Source of the DNA: JBLHOS01 sp047623825
Lineage (GTDB): Bacteria > Pseudomonadota > Alphaproteobacteria > Rhodobacterales > Rhodobacteraceae
Direction of reading: 5' to 3'
Length of the DNA: 30,005 bases
Assembly: GCA_047623825.1 (NCBI GenBank)
Contig: JBLHOS010000033.1
Location: 1-30,005, forward strand
The position numbers and the translations under genes were made by a program. Numbering within the stretch: the stretch's first letter is position 1; each line of letters starts with the position of its first letter. Positions 16,068-23,954 of this stretch are shown one piece after another. The notes under the pieces are model-generated. The model was not told the origin of the DNA and searched no databases. It was given only the letters and a program-made list of their open reading frames with translations.

Positions 16068-17230
16068 CAGATTATCTGCATAAGCTGCGGGGACGCGCGG
16101 CTTGATAACAGTTCACAACCGTCGGCGCGCAGCACAATGTTTTCCTCATGCACAAGTATTTTGCCCGGCGCAATTTCCACGCCCGGCTCTAGCGTCAGAA
16201 CCATGCCTTCGCGCAGCTCGGTTGTATCCTTGGCGGTCACCGATGGCCATTCTGTGAGGGTGATCCCTAGCCCATGCCCCAGCCGCCCGCTGCCGGGTGT
16301 CGCACCTGCGGCGTGTAAGGCGTTTGTCAAAGTGTGATACAAATGAGAGGCGGTCATGCCCGGTCGTAGCGTTTCCAATGCAACGTCTGTGGCTGCATAA
16401 AGGGCATCGTGGGCACGGCGTGCGGCGTCGTCCGGAGCCCCAATTGCATAGTTCCTACAAAAGTCGCAAAAATAGCCACCACGCACAGCGCCTGTATCCA
16501 GCATCAGAATATCGCCCATTGTCAGCGGCTTTGCTGCGGCCGGTGAGATCACATCGCCATATCCGCCTTGGCCTGCGCCGCCGGCCACATAGCTGACCCA
16601 ATCTGCACCCTCATCCAGCAAAGCGATCTGGAAGTTTCGAAACACCTGATCCAGTGGGCGCCCGGCCTGCGCGAATTCGGGGACGCGTGCAAAGGCCCGG
16701 TCCGCAATGCTGCAAGTGGCTCGAATTTTTGTAATCTCAGCCTCTGACTTGATTTCGCGCACCCGTTGCACAACCGCGGTGGCGTCGGTGATACGCCGCG
16801 GTGCGATCAAGGCCGTGACACGTGCGAAATCAGCCATTGGCATGCGCAGATGGGTCTCTAAACCCATTGGGATGCCAACTGCTCCGTTGGCAGGGACAAG
16901 TTGCATGATTGTGTCGGCCAGCAAGCTGACCCCATCATCGTCTGGGTCTGGCGCATTCCATGTAAGTATATTGGTCAGCCAGCTCCGCCCCATCAACTCC
17001 GCGCCGATGGCTGGGATCACGGCGATGGGTTCGCCAGTGGACGGCACGATGACGAACCATGGCCGTGCGGGACTTTCCCAAAATCGGGTCAAAAACCCAG
17101 TGACATAAAAGATGTCAGCGGGCGAGGTTAGCAGCAGTACATCGATCGCCGCCGGCTGCATAGCCGCCTGAAGGCGCGTGACCCGTCCGCGAAACTCAGT
17201 CGCCGGAAAAATTGGTGCGACATCAAGCAT
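16067..17230 (-). CDS. M24-family metallopeptidase/hydrolase, Xaa-Pro dipeptidase-like
   Basis: The 387-residue protein is a two-domain pita-bread hydrolase with a creatinase-like N-terminal domain (about 1-150) and an M24 catalytic domain. All five metal ligands are in place: Asp245 (LMLDTGAV), Asp256 (YFCDFCRN), His319 (LGHGLG), Glu348 (LTLEPGV) and Glu362 (VHEENIV). In contrast to the two M24-fold neighbours (ectoine hydrolase and creatinase), this one should be a true dimetal enzyme cleaving an amide or peptide bond. It starts inside the end of the ammonia-lyase-like gene (8-base overlap) and overlaps the racemase-fold gene by one base, so the three are cotranscribed. The substrate is probably a small amide or dipeptide releasing a diamino acid, which is inference. 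Confidence 0.85.
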   Translation of the reverse strand: MLDVAPIFPATEFRGRVTRLQAAMQPAAIDVLLLTSPADIFYVTGFLTRFWESPARPWFVIVPSTGEPIAVIPAIGAELMGRSWLTNILTWNAPDPDDDGVSLLADTIMQLVPANGAVGIPMGLETHLRMPMADFARVTALIAPRRITDATAVVQRVREIKSEAEITKIRATCSIADRAFARVPEFAQAGRPLDQVFRNFQIALLDEGADWVSYVAGGAGQGGYGDVISPAAAKPLTMGDILMLDTGAVRGGYFCDFCRNYAIGAPDDAARRAHDALYAATDVALETLRPGMTASHLYHTLTNALHAAGATPGSGRLGHGLGITLTEWPSVTAKDTTELREGMVLTLEPGVEIAPGKILVHEENIVLRADGCELLSSRASPQLMQII

Positions 17231-18272
17231 CCTCCGCGCCCTCGCTTAGGATCGCCATGACACGTGCGTCAGCGCCCAGGCCGGGCACTCCGACCAAAGC
17301 GGCGGCAATACCAGCCCCGCCTGAGGGCGTGGTGGTCAAACCATGTTGGGCCAGAACTGTTACGGCATGTGCTGCGTCTTGTTCAGTGATGGTGACAAAC
17401 AGGTCTGCGTCCCGTGCCAGACCTGCCAGTGCAATCATCGATGGGGTTTTGCAGTCAAGACGCCCCATAGACGAAACTGGCCCAGTTGTTGTTACGATTT
17501 CCTGTGACCGGATGCTTTCAATCAGGGCAGGGGCGGCGTCGGGTTCGACGACAACAATTATGGGCATGTCCCCCCAAACAGCGCGGGCATAGGCCGCTAC
17601 GGAGGCCGCCAATCCACCAACGCCTGCCTGCAAAAAGATATGTGTTGGCGGCGCATCGATTTGCCCCGCCGCCTCCGCTGCAAGCTGCAAGTACCCCTCC
17701 ATTACGAGGGACGGCAATGTGGTGTAGCCGGGCCAAGAGCTGTCGGATAATAAGGTGCCGTGCCCTGCGTCGGCGCTTGTCTGTGCGGCGAGCATGCTGT
17801 CTTCGTAGGTTGCGCCGGCGCGAACCACCTTAGCCCCAATGCCGCGTAGCCTGTCGGCAAAAGCTTCGGGGACGGTTTGCGCTAGATAAATGATCGCAGT
17901 GGCGCCGAACAGCCGCGCACCTGCCGCCACCGACAGTCCGTGATTGCCCGCGCTTGCGGCGATAAAGACCCGCCCATTAAGCGCCTGGGTCCATTGGTCG
18001 TTTTCTACTTGCTTTGACGCTTCGCGCGCGATGGCATATGCAGCGCCAAGCGCCTTGAAGCTGCCCAGCCCCATGCGGCCACGCTCATCCTTAACATGCA
18101 AACGTGCGACGCCGATCTCTTCGGCTAACTCTACCAGATCTAGCAATGGTGTCGGTGCATGTGCGGGGCATTTTGCCAGCAACGCGGCCACTTCGGTTGC
18201 GTCGCTTTGCGGAAAGACCTGCGCCCCAGAAAGGCCTTTGCCACGCAGCGGGTTCATCAGATTGCTTTGCAT
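17223..18272 (-). CDS. Diaminopropionate ammonia-lyase-like PLP enzyme
   Basis: This 349-residue fold-type II PLP enzyme has its PLP lysine in GLGSFKALGAAYA (Lys73), the substrate loop SAGNHG (107-112) and the phosphate-binding QAGVGGLA. Segments such as KDERGRMGLGSFKALG, TVPEAFADRL, SSWPGYTTLPSLVMEGY and THIFLQAGVG match diaminopropionate ammonia-lyase (YgeX/DpaL) better than threonine dehydratase, which has a SFKxRGA motif. The expected reaction is 2,3-diaminopropionate to pyruvate and two ammonia. It is shorter than classical DpaL (about 400 residues). AAGGA at a good distance supports the start at 18272. It is the first gene of the minus-strand operon and divergent from the creatinase. 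A related beta-elimination on another amino acid cannot be excluded. Confidence 0.78.
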   Translation of the reverse strand: MQSNLMNPLRGKGLSGAQVFPQSDATEVAALLAKCPAHAPTPLLDLVELAEEIGVARLHVKDERGRMGLGSFKALGAAYAIAREASKQVENDQWTQALNGRVFIAASAGNHGLSVAAGARLFGATAIIYLAQTVPEAFADRLRGIGAKVVRAGATYEDSMLAAQTSADAGHGTLLSDSSWPGYTTLPSLVMEGYLQLAAEAAGQIDAPPTHIFLQAGVGGLAASVAAYARAVWGDMPIIVVVEPDAAPALIESIRSQEIVTTTGPVSSMGRLDCKTPSMIALAGLARDADLFVTITEQDAAHAVTVLAQHGLTTTPSGGAGIAAALVGVPGLGADARVMAILSEGAEDA

Positions 18273-18625
18273 ATTCGAATTCCTTCAGTGAACGACATTG
18301 CATTTGGTCATCCAATTTCGAAAAGACTGACGCAGTTCGTTTTGCAAGTCGAGGGGCCATTCTGTCAAAGGCTCGGGTCTTTCTAAGCAATTATAAAAAT
18401 CCGATGCAGTTTCTTTGGCAACTGTCGGCACAAAAATAGGACCTTGCCAGACCAAAAAGAAACTGAGAACACTTGGGGTGGTGGTTTGGCGATGGCGTCG
18501 CCTCAGCAGTTTCTGCGCCACTTATCATTCGTCCTGAACGCCGGGATCTTGCGTTGCCGATGCTGCGGTGAGGAAGGTTCAGGCCCCTCGCGATGCGTTG
18601 GTTGACGCAGCGAAGGAGCATTTCG
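18273..18625. promoter_or_regulatory. Divergent intergenic region between ammonia-lyase-like and creatinase genes
   Basis: These 353 bases separate two divergent units and must hold both promoters. I could not identify convincing promoter hexamers. A short stem GGCGA-tggcg-TCGCC is visible near 18490-18504. The creatinase ribosome site CGAAGGAG (18611-18618) lies at the right-hand end. Short frames in this stretch look like chance openings. Confidence 0.4.
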
Positions 18626-19828
18626 ATGGAACGCCCACAGCATTACCGTTTTCATCAGGGAGAAAGAACCCTCCCTTTTTCGTCAGAAGAGTATGATGCG
18701 CGACTAACGAAACTGCGCGCAACTATGGCCGCTGAGGGTGTTGACGCATGTGTCTTCACCTCGATGCACAATATCGCCTACTATTCTGGCTTCTTATATT
18801 GTTCGTTTGGGCGTCCCTATTCGCTTGTAGTGACGCAGACTGACAGCGTCACGTTTAGCGCGGGCATCGATGCGGCACAGCCTTGGCGGCGGTGCCATGG
18901 TGACAACATCACTTACACCGACTGGCAGCGCAACAATTACTGGCGTGCGATATTGTCTGTCACTGGCACAGGTAACGTCATCGGCTATGAAGCAGATCAC
19001 CTAAGCCTTTCGCAAAATGCGCTGCTGAACGAACATCTGAAGCCCGCATCGACCAAGGATATGGCGCCGGCGACGATGCGTCACCGCATGCACAAATCTG
19101 CACCCGAAATCGCATTGATCCGCGCAGGCGCGCAGGTCGCCGACGTGGGTGGCTATGCCATAAAAGACGCAATCAGGGCGGGAACCCGAGAGATTGACGT
19201 AGCGATGGCTGGTCGTGATGCGATGGAGTTAGAGATCGCCAAACGCTTTCCCGATGCCGAATATCGCGACACTTGGGTTTGGTTTCAGTCGGGCATCAAT
19301 ACAGATGGCGCGCATAACCCTGTCACGTCACGTGAACTGCAGCGCGGCGACATCCTCAGCCTCAACGCGTTTCCGATGATTTCTGGCTACTATACTGCGT
19401 TGGAGCGCACACTGTTCGTGCAAGAGGTCGATACAAAGAGCCTTGAGATTTGGGAGGCGAATGTCGCGGCCCATGAATATGGAATGAGCTTGCTGACGCC
19501 CGGTGCCAGCTGCGCCGAAGTGACCGAGAAGATAAACACGTTCTTTGCTGAGCGTGATTTGCTGCAATACCGCACGTTTGGATACGGTCATTCATTCGGG
19601 GTTCTATCGCATTATTATGGTCGCGAAGCTGGGCTTGAGTTGCGTGAGGACATCGACACGGTCTTAGAGCCGGGAATGGTGATCTCTATGGAGCCGATGT
19701 TGACGATCGCGGACGGCCAGCCGGGTGCAGGTGGCTACCGCGAACATGACATCCTGATCATCACCGAAAAGGGCAACGAGAACATCACGGGCTACCCCTA
19801 TGGCCCAGAAAATAACATCGTTGGCTGA
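18626..19828 (+). CDS. Creatinase (creatine amidinohydrolase)
   Basis: The 400-residue protein should hydrolyse creatine to sarcosine and urea. It matches Pseudomonas putida creatinase along its length as I recall it, including FTSMHNIAYYSGFLYCSFGRPY, FQSGINTDGAHNPVT, FGYGHSFG-LSHYYGREAGLE and AGGYREHDIL. Residues corresponding to the active site are present: Arg63, His230, Glu260, His322, Arg333, Glu356 and His374. The normal M24 metal-binding aspartates are replaced (SLNAFPM), as in authentic creatinases, which need no metal. The start at 18626 is set by GAAGGAG eight bases upstream; a frame beginning at 18593 is longer but lacks this. A complete polyamine/opine-type ABC transporter follows after a 223-base leader, so creatine or a related guanidino compound is a candidate substrate for it. 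Confidence 0.93.
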   Translation: MERPQHYRFHQGERTLPFSSEEYDARLTKLRATMAAEGVDACVFTSMHNIAYYSGFLYCSFGRPYSLVVTQTDSVTFSAGIDAAQPWRRCHGDNITYTDWQRNNYWRAILSVTGTGNVIGYEADHLSLSQNALLNEHLKPASTKDMAPATMRHRMHKSAPEIALIRAGAQVADVGGYAIKDAIRAGTREIDVAMAGRDAMELEIAKRFPDAEYRDTWVWFQSGINTDGAHNPVTSRELQRGDILSLNAFPMISGYYTALERTLFVQEVDTKSLEIWEANVAAHEYGMSLLTPGASCAEVTEKINTFFAERDLLQYRTFGYGHSFGVLSHYYGREAGLELREDIDTVLEPGMVISMEPMLTIADGQPGAGGYREHDILIITEKGNENITGYPYGPENNIVG

Positions 19829-20051
19829 ATGTGCTAAAAAAATAGGCGTTTTGACCAAGTGACAAGTCTGAGCCATAACGTCCTTTTCGTTATGCTTTAC
19901 AGTGCGTTATGGTGACGCACCTTAGATCAAGTGCAAATCTGACCAAAAAAAACCGGTTGTGTTCTCAACCCTGCGCGAACACCATTGGTGAATGTCTGAC
20001 GACTAATAGCTTTATCGCACCGAATGAAAGTATGAGAGGGATGAGTTCTCG
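19829..20051 (+). promoter_or_regulatory. Leader with competing hairpins before the ABC transporter operon
   Basis: CATAACG (19874-19880) can pair with CGTTATG at 19888-19894 (seven-base loop) or with a second CGTTATG at 19905-19911. The second target overlaps another stem, GTGCGT (19902-19907) with ACGCAC (19915-19920). The stems are therefore mutually exclusive, as in an attenuator, or could act as a terminator-like region after creatinase. There is no strong T tract. The rest of the leader shows no gene; GAGAGGG lies before the ATPase start. I do not recognise any known riboswitch class. Confidence 0.4.
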
Positions 20052-21146
20052 ATGGTAGATACACAAGCGGCTTTTGTGGCCTTTGACCGGGTCCAAAAAA
20101 GCTACGATGGTGAAACCCTTGTCGTGAAGGACCTGAACCTTTCAATGCCGAAGGGCGAGTTCTTGACCATGCTGGGCCCATCAGGATCGGGCAAGACAAC
20201 CTGCCTGATGATGCTTGCCGGATTTGAAACCGCCACCCATGGTGAGATCACACTTAACGGTGTTTCGATCAATAATATCCCGCCGCATAAACGTGGTATT
20301 GGCATGGTCTTTCAAAACTACGCGCTGTTTCCACATATGAGTGTCGCAGAAAACCTGTCGTTTCCTCTCGAGGTCCGCAAATTCGGAAAATCCGATCGCG
20401 AAGAGAAAGTGACGCGGGCGCTTGACATGGTGCAAATGGGCAGTTTTTCCGGGCGTCGACCGTCACAGTTATCAGGCGGTCAGCAGCAACGGATCGCTCT
20501 CGCCCGCGCCTTGGTGTTTGAGCCGGAGCTGGTCTTGATGGATGAACCGCTCGGCGCGCTGGATAAACAGCTGCGTGAGACATTGCAGTTTGAAATAACC
20601 AACCTTGCCCACCAGTTGGGTATCACTACCGTTTACGTCACCCACGACCAGACAGAGGCGCTTACGATGTCTGATCGTGTCGCGGTGTTTGACGATGGCC
20701 GCATTCAGCAGCTAGCCACCCCTGATGAGCTTTATGAGAGACCGCAAAACAGTTTCGTTGCCCAGTTTATTGGGGAAAACAATACCTTGGATGGGGTCAT
20801 TCAAGAGATTACTGGTGAAACCTGCATCGTTAAGCTGGACAGTGGCGATATCATTGATGCGGTGCCTGTGAATGTCACCACAGTCGGTGAACGCACCAAG
20901 GTTTCGATCCGCCCGGAACGTGTTGAGATCAACCCCGAGCGTCTCGATCAAAACGCCCACACGCTGAAAGCCGAAGTGTTGGAGTTCATTTATATGGGTG
21001 ACATCTTCCGGACGCGCCTGCGGGTCGCCGGGACAGATCAGTTCGTTATCAAGACACGCAATGCCCGCGATCAGCCACGGCTGAAACCTGGCACGATGAT
21101 CGAAATCGGCTGGATGGCGCAAGACTGCAGAGCGCTCGATGCTTGA
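20052..21146 (+). CDS. Polyamine/opine-type ABC transporter, ATP-binding protein (PotA-like)
   Basis: This 364-residue ABC ATPase has Walker A GPSGSGKT (42-49), Q-loop MVFQNYALFPHMSV, signature LSGGQQQR (140-147), Walker B VLMDEPLGALDKQLRE and the H-loop in VTHDQTEALTMSDR. A C-terminal TOBE domain (about 280-360) is present. The layout and the GALDKQLRE pattern mark the spermidine/putrescine/opine importer class (PotA/FbpC group). It heads a four-gene set with a binding protein (77 bases on) and two permeases. The substrate is not readable; the adjacent creatinase and nearby ornithine decarboxylase point to guanidino compounds or polyamines. Confidence 0.9.
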   Translation: MVDTQAAFVAFDRVQKSYDGETLVVKDLNLSMPKGEFLTMLGPSGSGKTTCLMMLAGFETATHGEITLNGVSINNIPPHKRGIGMVFQNYALFPHMSVAENLSFPLEVRKFGKSDREEKVTRALDMVQMGSFSGRRPSQLSGGQQQRIALARALVFEPELVLMDEPLGALDKQLRETLQFEITNLAHQLGITTVYVTHDQTEALTMSDRVAVFDDGRIQQLATPDELYERPQNSFVAQFIGENNTLDGVIQEITGETCIVKLDSGDIIDAVPVNVTTVGERTKVSIRPERVEINPERLDQNAHTLKAEVLEFIYMGDIFRTRLRVAGTDQFVIKTRNARDQPRLKPGTMIEIGWMAQDCRALDA

Positions 21147-21222
21147 ACTGAACAAGGCATATTGGTCGTCCGGACCGATGTGCCCTCTACACATAATCCG
21201 GGCAAATCAACGGGAGAAGCTA

Positions 21223-22347
21223 ATGACTACCACGATGAAACTTATGGCCACGTCCTGCCTGACGCTGGCAGCGGCGCTGACTGCGACGCTGGCGGTTGCA
21301 GATGGTCACATGGCCGATGAAATGACGATCGTCAGTTGGGGCGGTGCCTATTCAACGTCCCAGCAAAACGCATATCACGCGCCTTATATCGAGGCGACAG
21401 GCGTTAACATTATCAACGACGAGAGCTCATCCGAAGCTGTCGCCAAGATGCGTGCTATGAATGAAGCAGGCAACGTCACCTGGGACCTGGTCGATGTCGA
21501 AGCTGCCGACGCCATTCGTCTTTGCGACGAAGGTCTGGCGATGGAAATCGATGCGGACGAAGTTCTGGCCCCGGCGCCCGACGGCACGTCTGCGACCGAC
21601 GACTTTGGCGGGTCACTGATCTCTGACTGCTTTATACCGCAGATCGTTTTCTCGACGACGTTCGGCTACAGAACAGACATGGTACCTGCAGGTGTCGCAC
21701 CACCGACCAGCGCATGTGACGTGTTTGATCTTGAGACATATCCCGGTCAACGCTCCCTAAATCGCAGCCCAACTGCGAACATGGAATGGGCACTGATCTG
21801 TGATGGCGTCGCATACGAAGACGTCTATGACCTGCTTGAGACCGATGCAGGACAGGCACAGGCCTTTGCCATGCTAGACACCATTAAGGATCAGACGATC
21901 TGGTGGACCTCAGGCGCAGAAACGCCACAGCTTCTTGCAGATGGTGAGATCTTCATGGGCTCCACCTACAACGGCCGTCTGTTCAGCCTAATTGCAGAGC
22001 AAGACCAACCGGTTGGCATGGCTTGGGACTGGCAGATGTTTGATCTGGATGGTTGGGTAATCCCAGCTGATCTACCTGCAGATCGCCTCGCACGTGTTCT
22101 GGATTATGTCTACTTCGCCACAGACACTCAGCGTCTGGCAGATCAGGCAGCATATATTAGCTATGGCCCAACCCGCGCGTCATCCGCACCGCTTGTTGGG
22201 AACCACGCAGAGCTGGGTATTCCAATGGCTGAGCATATGCCAACAGATCCAAACAATGCCGAAAACACCTTCTACAACAACTATTTGTGGTGGGCTGATT
22301 ATCGCGATGATCTGGACGCCAAGTTCCAGACGTGGCTGGCACAATAA
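21223..22347 (+). CDS. Polyamine/opine-type ABC transporter, substrate-binding protein (PotD-like)
   Basis: The 374-residue secreted protein has a Sec signal peptide (basic start MTTTMK, hydrophobic core to about residue 24, cleavage around AVA-DG). The mature sequence begins with the family hallmark MTIVSWGGAYSTSQQNAYHAPY, followed by VVDVEAAD-like segments, FSTTFGYRTD and GSTYNGRLFSL. This places it in the extracellular solute-binding family of PotD/opine/thiamine type. The start at 21223 follows CGGGAGAAG and gives the signal peptide directly; an in-frame start at 21139 would overlap the ATPase gene and bury it. Possible ligands are small cationic nitrogen compounds such as creatine, polyamines or betaine-like solutes. 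Confidence 0.88.
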   Translation: MTTTMKLMATSCLTLAAALTATLAVADGHMADEMTIVSWGGAYSTSQQNAYHAPYIEATGVNIINDESSSEAVAKMRAMNEAGNVTWDLVDVEAADAIRLCDEGLAMEIDADEVLAPAPDGTSATDDFGGSLISDCFIPQIVFSTTFGYRTDMVPAGVAPPTSACDVFDLETYPGQRSLNRSPTANMEWALICDGVAYEDVYDLLETDAGQAQAFAMLDTIKDQTIWWTSGAETPQLLADGEIFMGSTYNGRLFSLIAEQDQPVGMAWDWQMFDLDGWVIPADLPADRLARVLDYVYFATDTQRLADQAAYISYGPTRASSAPLVGNHAELGIPMAEHMPTDPNNAENTFYNNYLWWADYRDDLDAKFQTWLAQ

Positions 22348-22436
22348 GATACGGACTCGGGGCGTGGCCGTGTGCTGCGCCCTGAACTTTATAACGAACT
22401 CCATAATAATTAAACGATATTGGCAGGGCGCGCAAA

Positions 22437-23951
22437 ATGACACAGATGTTAGCAGCAGACGGACGGCCTCTAAAGGCATCGCTCAATCGTGCGCTGCGTC
22501 GCCAAAAACTACGTGCGCTGGCGCTGATCTCCCCATTGCTGATTTTTATTACGCTGTCATTCGTGATGCCGATTTTCGACATGCTGTTTCGCTCAGTTGA
22601 GAACCAAATTGTCAGCGAGACACTGCCGCGTACTGTTGTCGCGCTTCGCAATTGGGATGATACAAGCGGTGTTGCGCCCGATGAGGCGGTTTTTACCGCC
22701 CTTTATATCGACATGGTTCTGGCCAATGAATACAAAACCCATACCCGGCTTGGTAGCCGACTGAATTACGAAATGACCGGCATTTCATCGCTGTTTCGAA
22801 AAACTGGACGGGGTGTGGGCCGGTTTGAGACCGATGTTTACACCACCGCATTTCAGGACGCAGATCCAGCCTATGGCGATCCTGTTCAATGGTCCACTTG
22901 GATGACCAACGATGCGACCCGCGATGCACTGCCATTTACGGCAGAAACCTACGACGCATGGGCGCAGATGATTATCGAAGAAGAGGAAAGCCTGCCGGCT
23001 GAAGAAGTACCGTGGGACTTCGTCTATACCGCCCTTTACATTGAAGCTATGGACGGGGCGTCGCTCCCGATCGCTGTGGACCTGACAACGATTGAGCAGG
23101 TTTCGATTCAAGAACAATTCGCGGAGATCGAGGAAGACTGGTTGGACCCTACCGTTTGGCAAACGATAAAGGCCTTTGCTCCTGCTTTTACAGACGGCTA
23201 TTTTCTTAACTCGGTAGACCTACTCAGAGGCGCCGACGGTGTCGAAGCGCGACCTGAGAACGAGCAGCTTTATATCACGCTGTTCATCCGAACCATGATC
23301 ATGTCACTGACGATCATGGGCATGTGCGTCTTGCTTGGCTACCCAATTGCATGGCTGTTGGCCAACCTGCCCAACCGTACCGCTAACTTACTGATGATCC
23401 TAGTTTTACTACCGTTTTGGACATCTCTGTTGGTGCGTACGTCTGCGTGGAAGGTGTTGTTGCAACAACAGGGTGTAATTAACGATTTGCTTGTCTGGTC
23501 AAGGCTGATCGCTGACGATGGGCGACTGCAAATGATCAACAATCAGACCGGCACGATCATTGCCATGACGCATATCTTGCTGCCGTTCATGATCCTACCG
23601 CTGTATTCCGTGATGAAGACCATACCGATTACCTATCTCCGTGCGGCCAAGTCGTTGGGTGCCACCAACTGGACAGCATTCTGGCGGGTATACTTCCCGC
23701 AGTCCGTGCCAGGGATCGGGGCGGGATGTATCTTGGTGTTCATTCTGTCGATTGGCTACTACATCACACCCGAATTGGTCGGCGGAACTAAAGGCGTCTT
23801 CATCTCAAACCGGATTGCCTATCACATTTCCAGTTCTCTGAACTGGGGACTCGCTGCCGCTTTGGGCTCAATCCTGCTTGCAGCCGTTCTGATCCTATAC
23901 TGGGTGTACGACAGAATTGTCGGCATCGATAACGTGAAACTGGGGGGCTGA
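22437..23951 (+). CDS. Polyamine/opine-type ABC transporter permease (PotB-like) with large extracytoplasmic insertion
   Basis: The 504-residue permease has a first membrane helix at about 27-50 (LISPLLIFITLSFVMPIF), then about 225 mostly hydrophilic, acidic residues, then five more helices from about 278. The EAA loop is AAKSLGATNWTAFWRVYFPQ, the contact site for the ATPase. Ordinary PotB proteins are about 280-300 residues, so the block between helix 1 and helix 2 is an unusual periplasmic insertion. Inside it the motifs FTALYID (about 84-90) and YTALYIE (about 196-202) look like a weak internal repeat. It follows the binding-protein gene by 89 bases and precedes the second permease by three. 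Its role in the importer is clear; that of the insertion is unknown. Confidence 0.88.
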   Translation: MTQMLAADGRPLKASLNRALRRQKLRALALISPLLIFITLSFVMPIFDMLFRSVENQIVSETLPRTVVALRNWDDTSGVAPDEAVFTALYIDMVLANEYKTHTRLGSRLNYEMTGISSLFRKTGRGVGRFETDVYTTAFQDADPAYGDPVQWSTWMTNDATRDALPFTAETYDAWAQMIIEEEESLPAEEVPWDFVYTALYIEAMDGASLPIAVDLTTIEQVSIQEQFAEIEEDWLDPTVWQTIKAFAPAFTDGYFLNSVDLLRGADGVEARPENEQLYITLFIRTMIMSLTIMGMCVLLGYPIAWLLANLPNRTANLLMILVLLPFWTSLLVRTSAWKVLLQQQGVINDLLVWSRLIADDGRLQMINNQTGTIIAMTHILLPFMILPLYSVMKTIPITYLRAAKSLGATNWTAFWRVYFPQSVPGIGAGCILVFILSIGYYITPELVGGTKGVFISNRIAYHISSSLNWGLAAALGSILLAAVLILYWVYDRIVGIDNVKLGG

Positions 23952-23954
23952 GAA

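Noticed and set aside
17223..18272. Naming the PLP enzyme as threonine dehydratase or EutB
   Set aside because: The lysine motif GSFKALGAAYA and the downstream segments fit diaminopropionate ammonia-lyase, not the SFKxRGA motif of threonine dehydratase/EutB.
22360..22382. Possible hairpin GGGCG/CGCCC between binding-protein and PotB-like genes
   Set aside because: Only five base pairs with a 13-base loop and no T tract; too weak to call a terminator.
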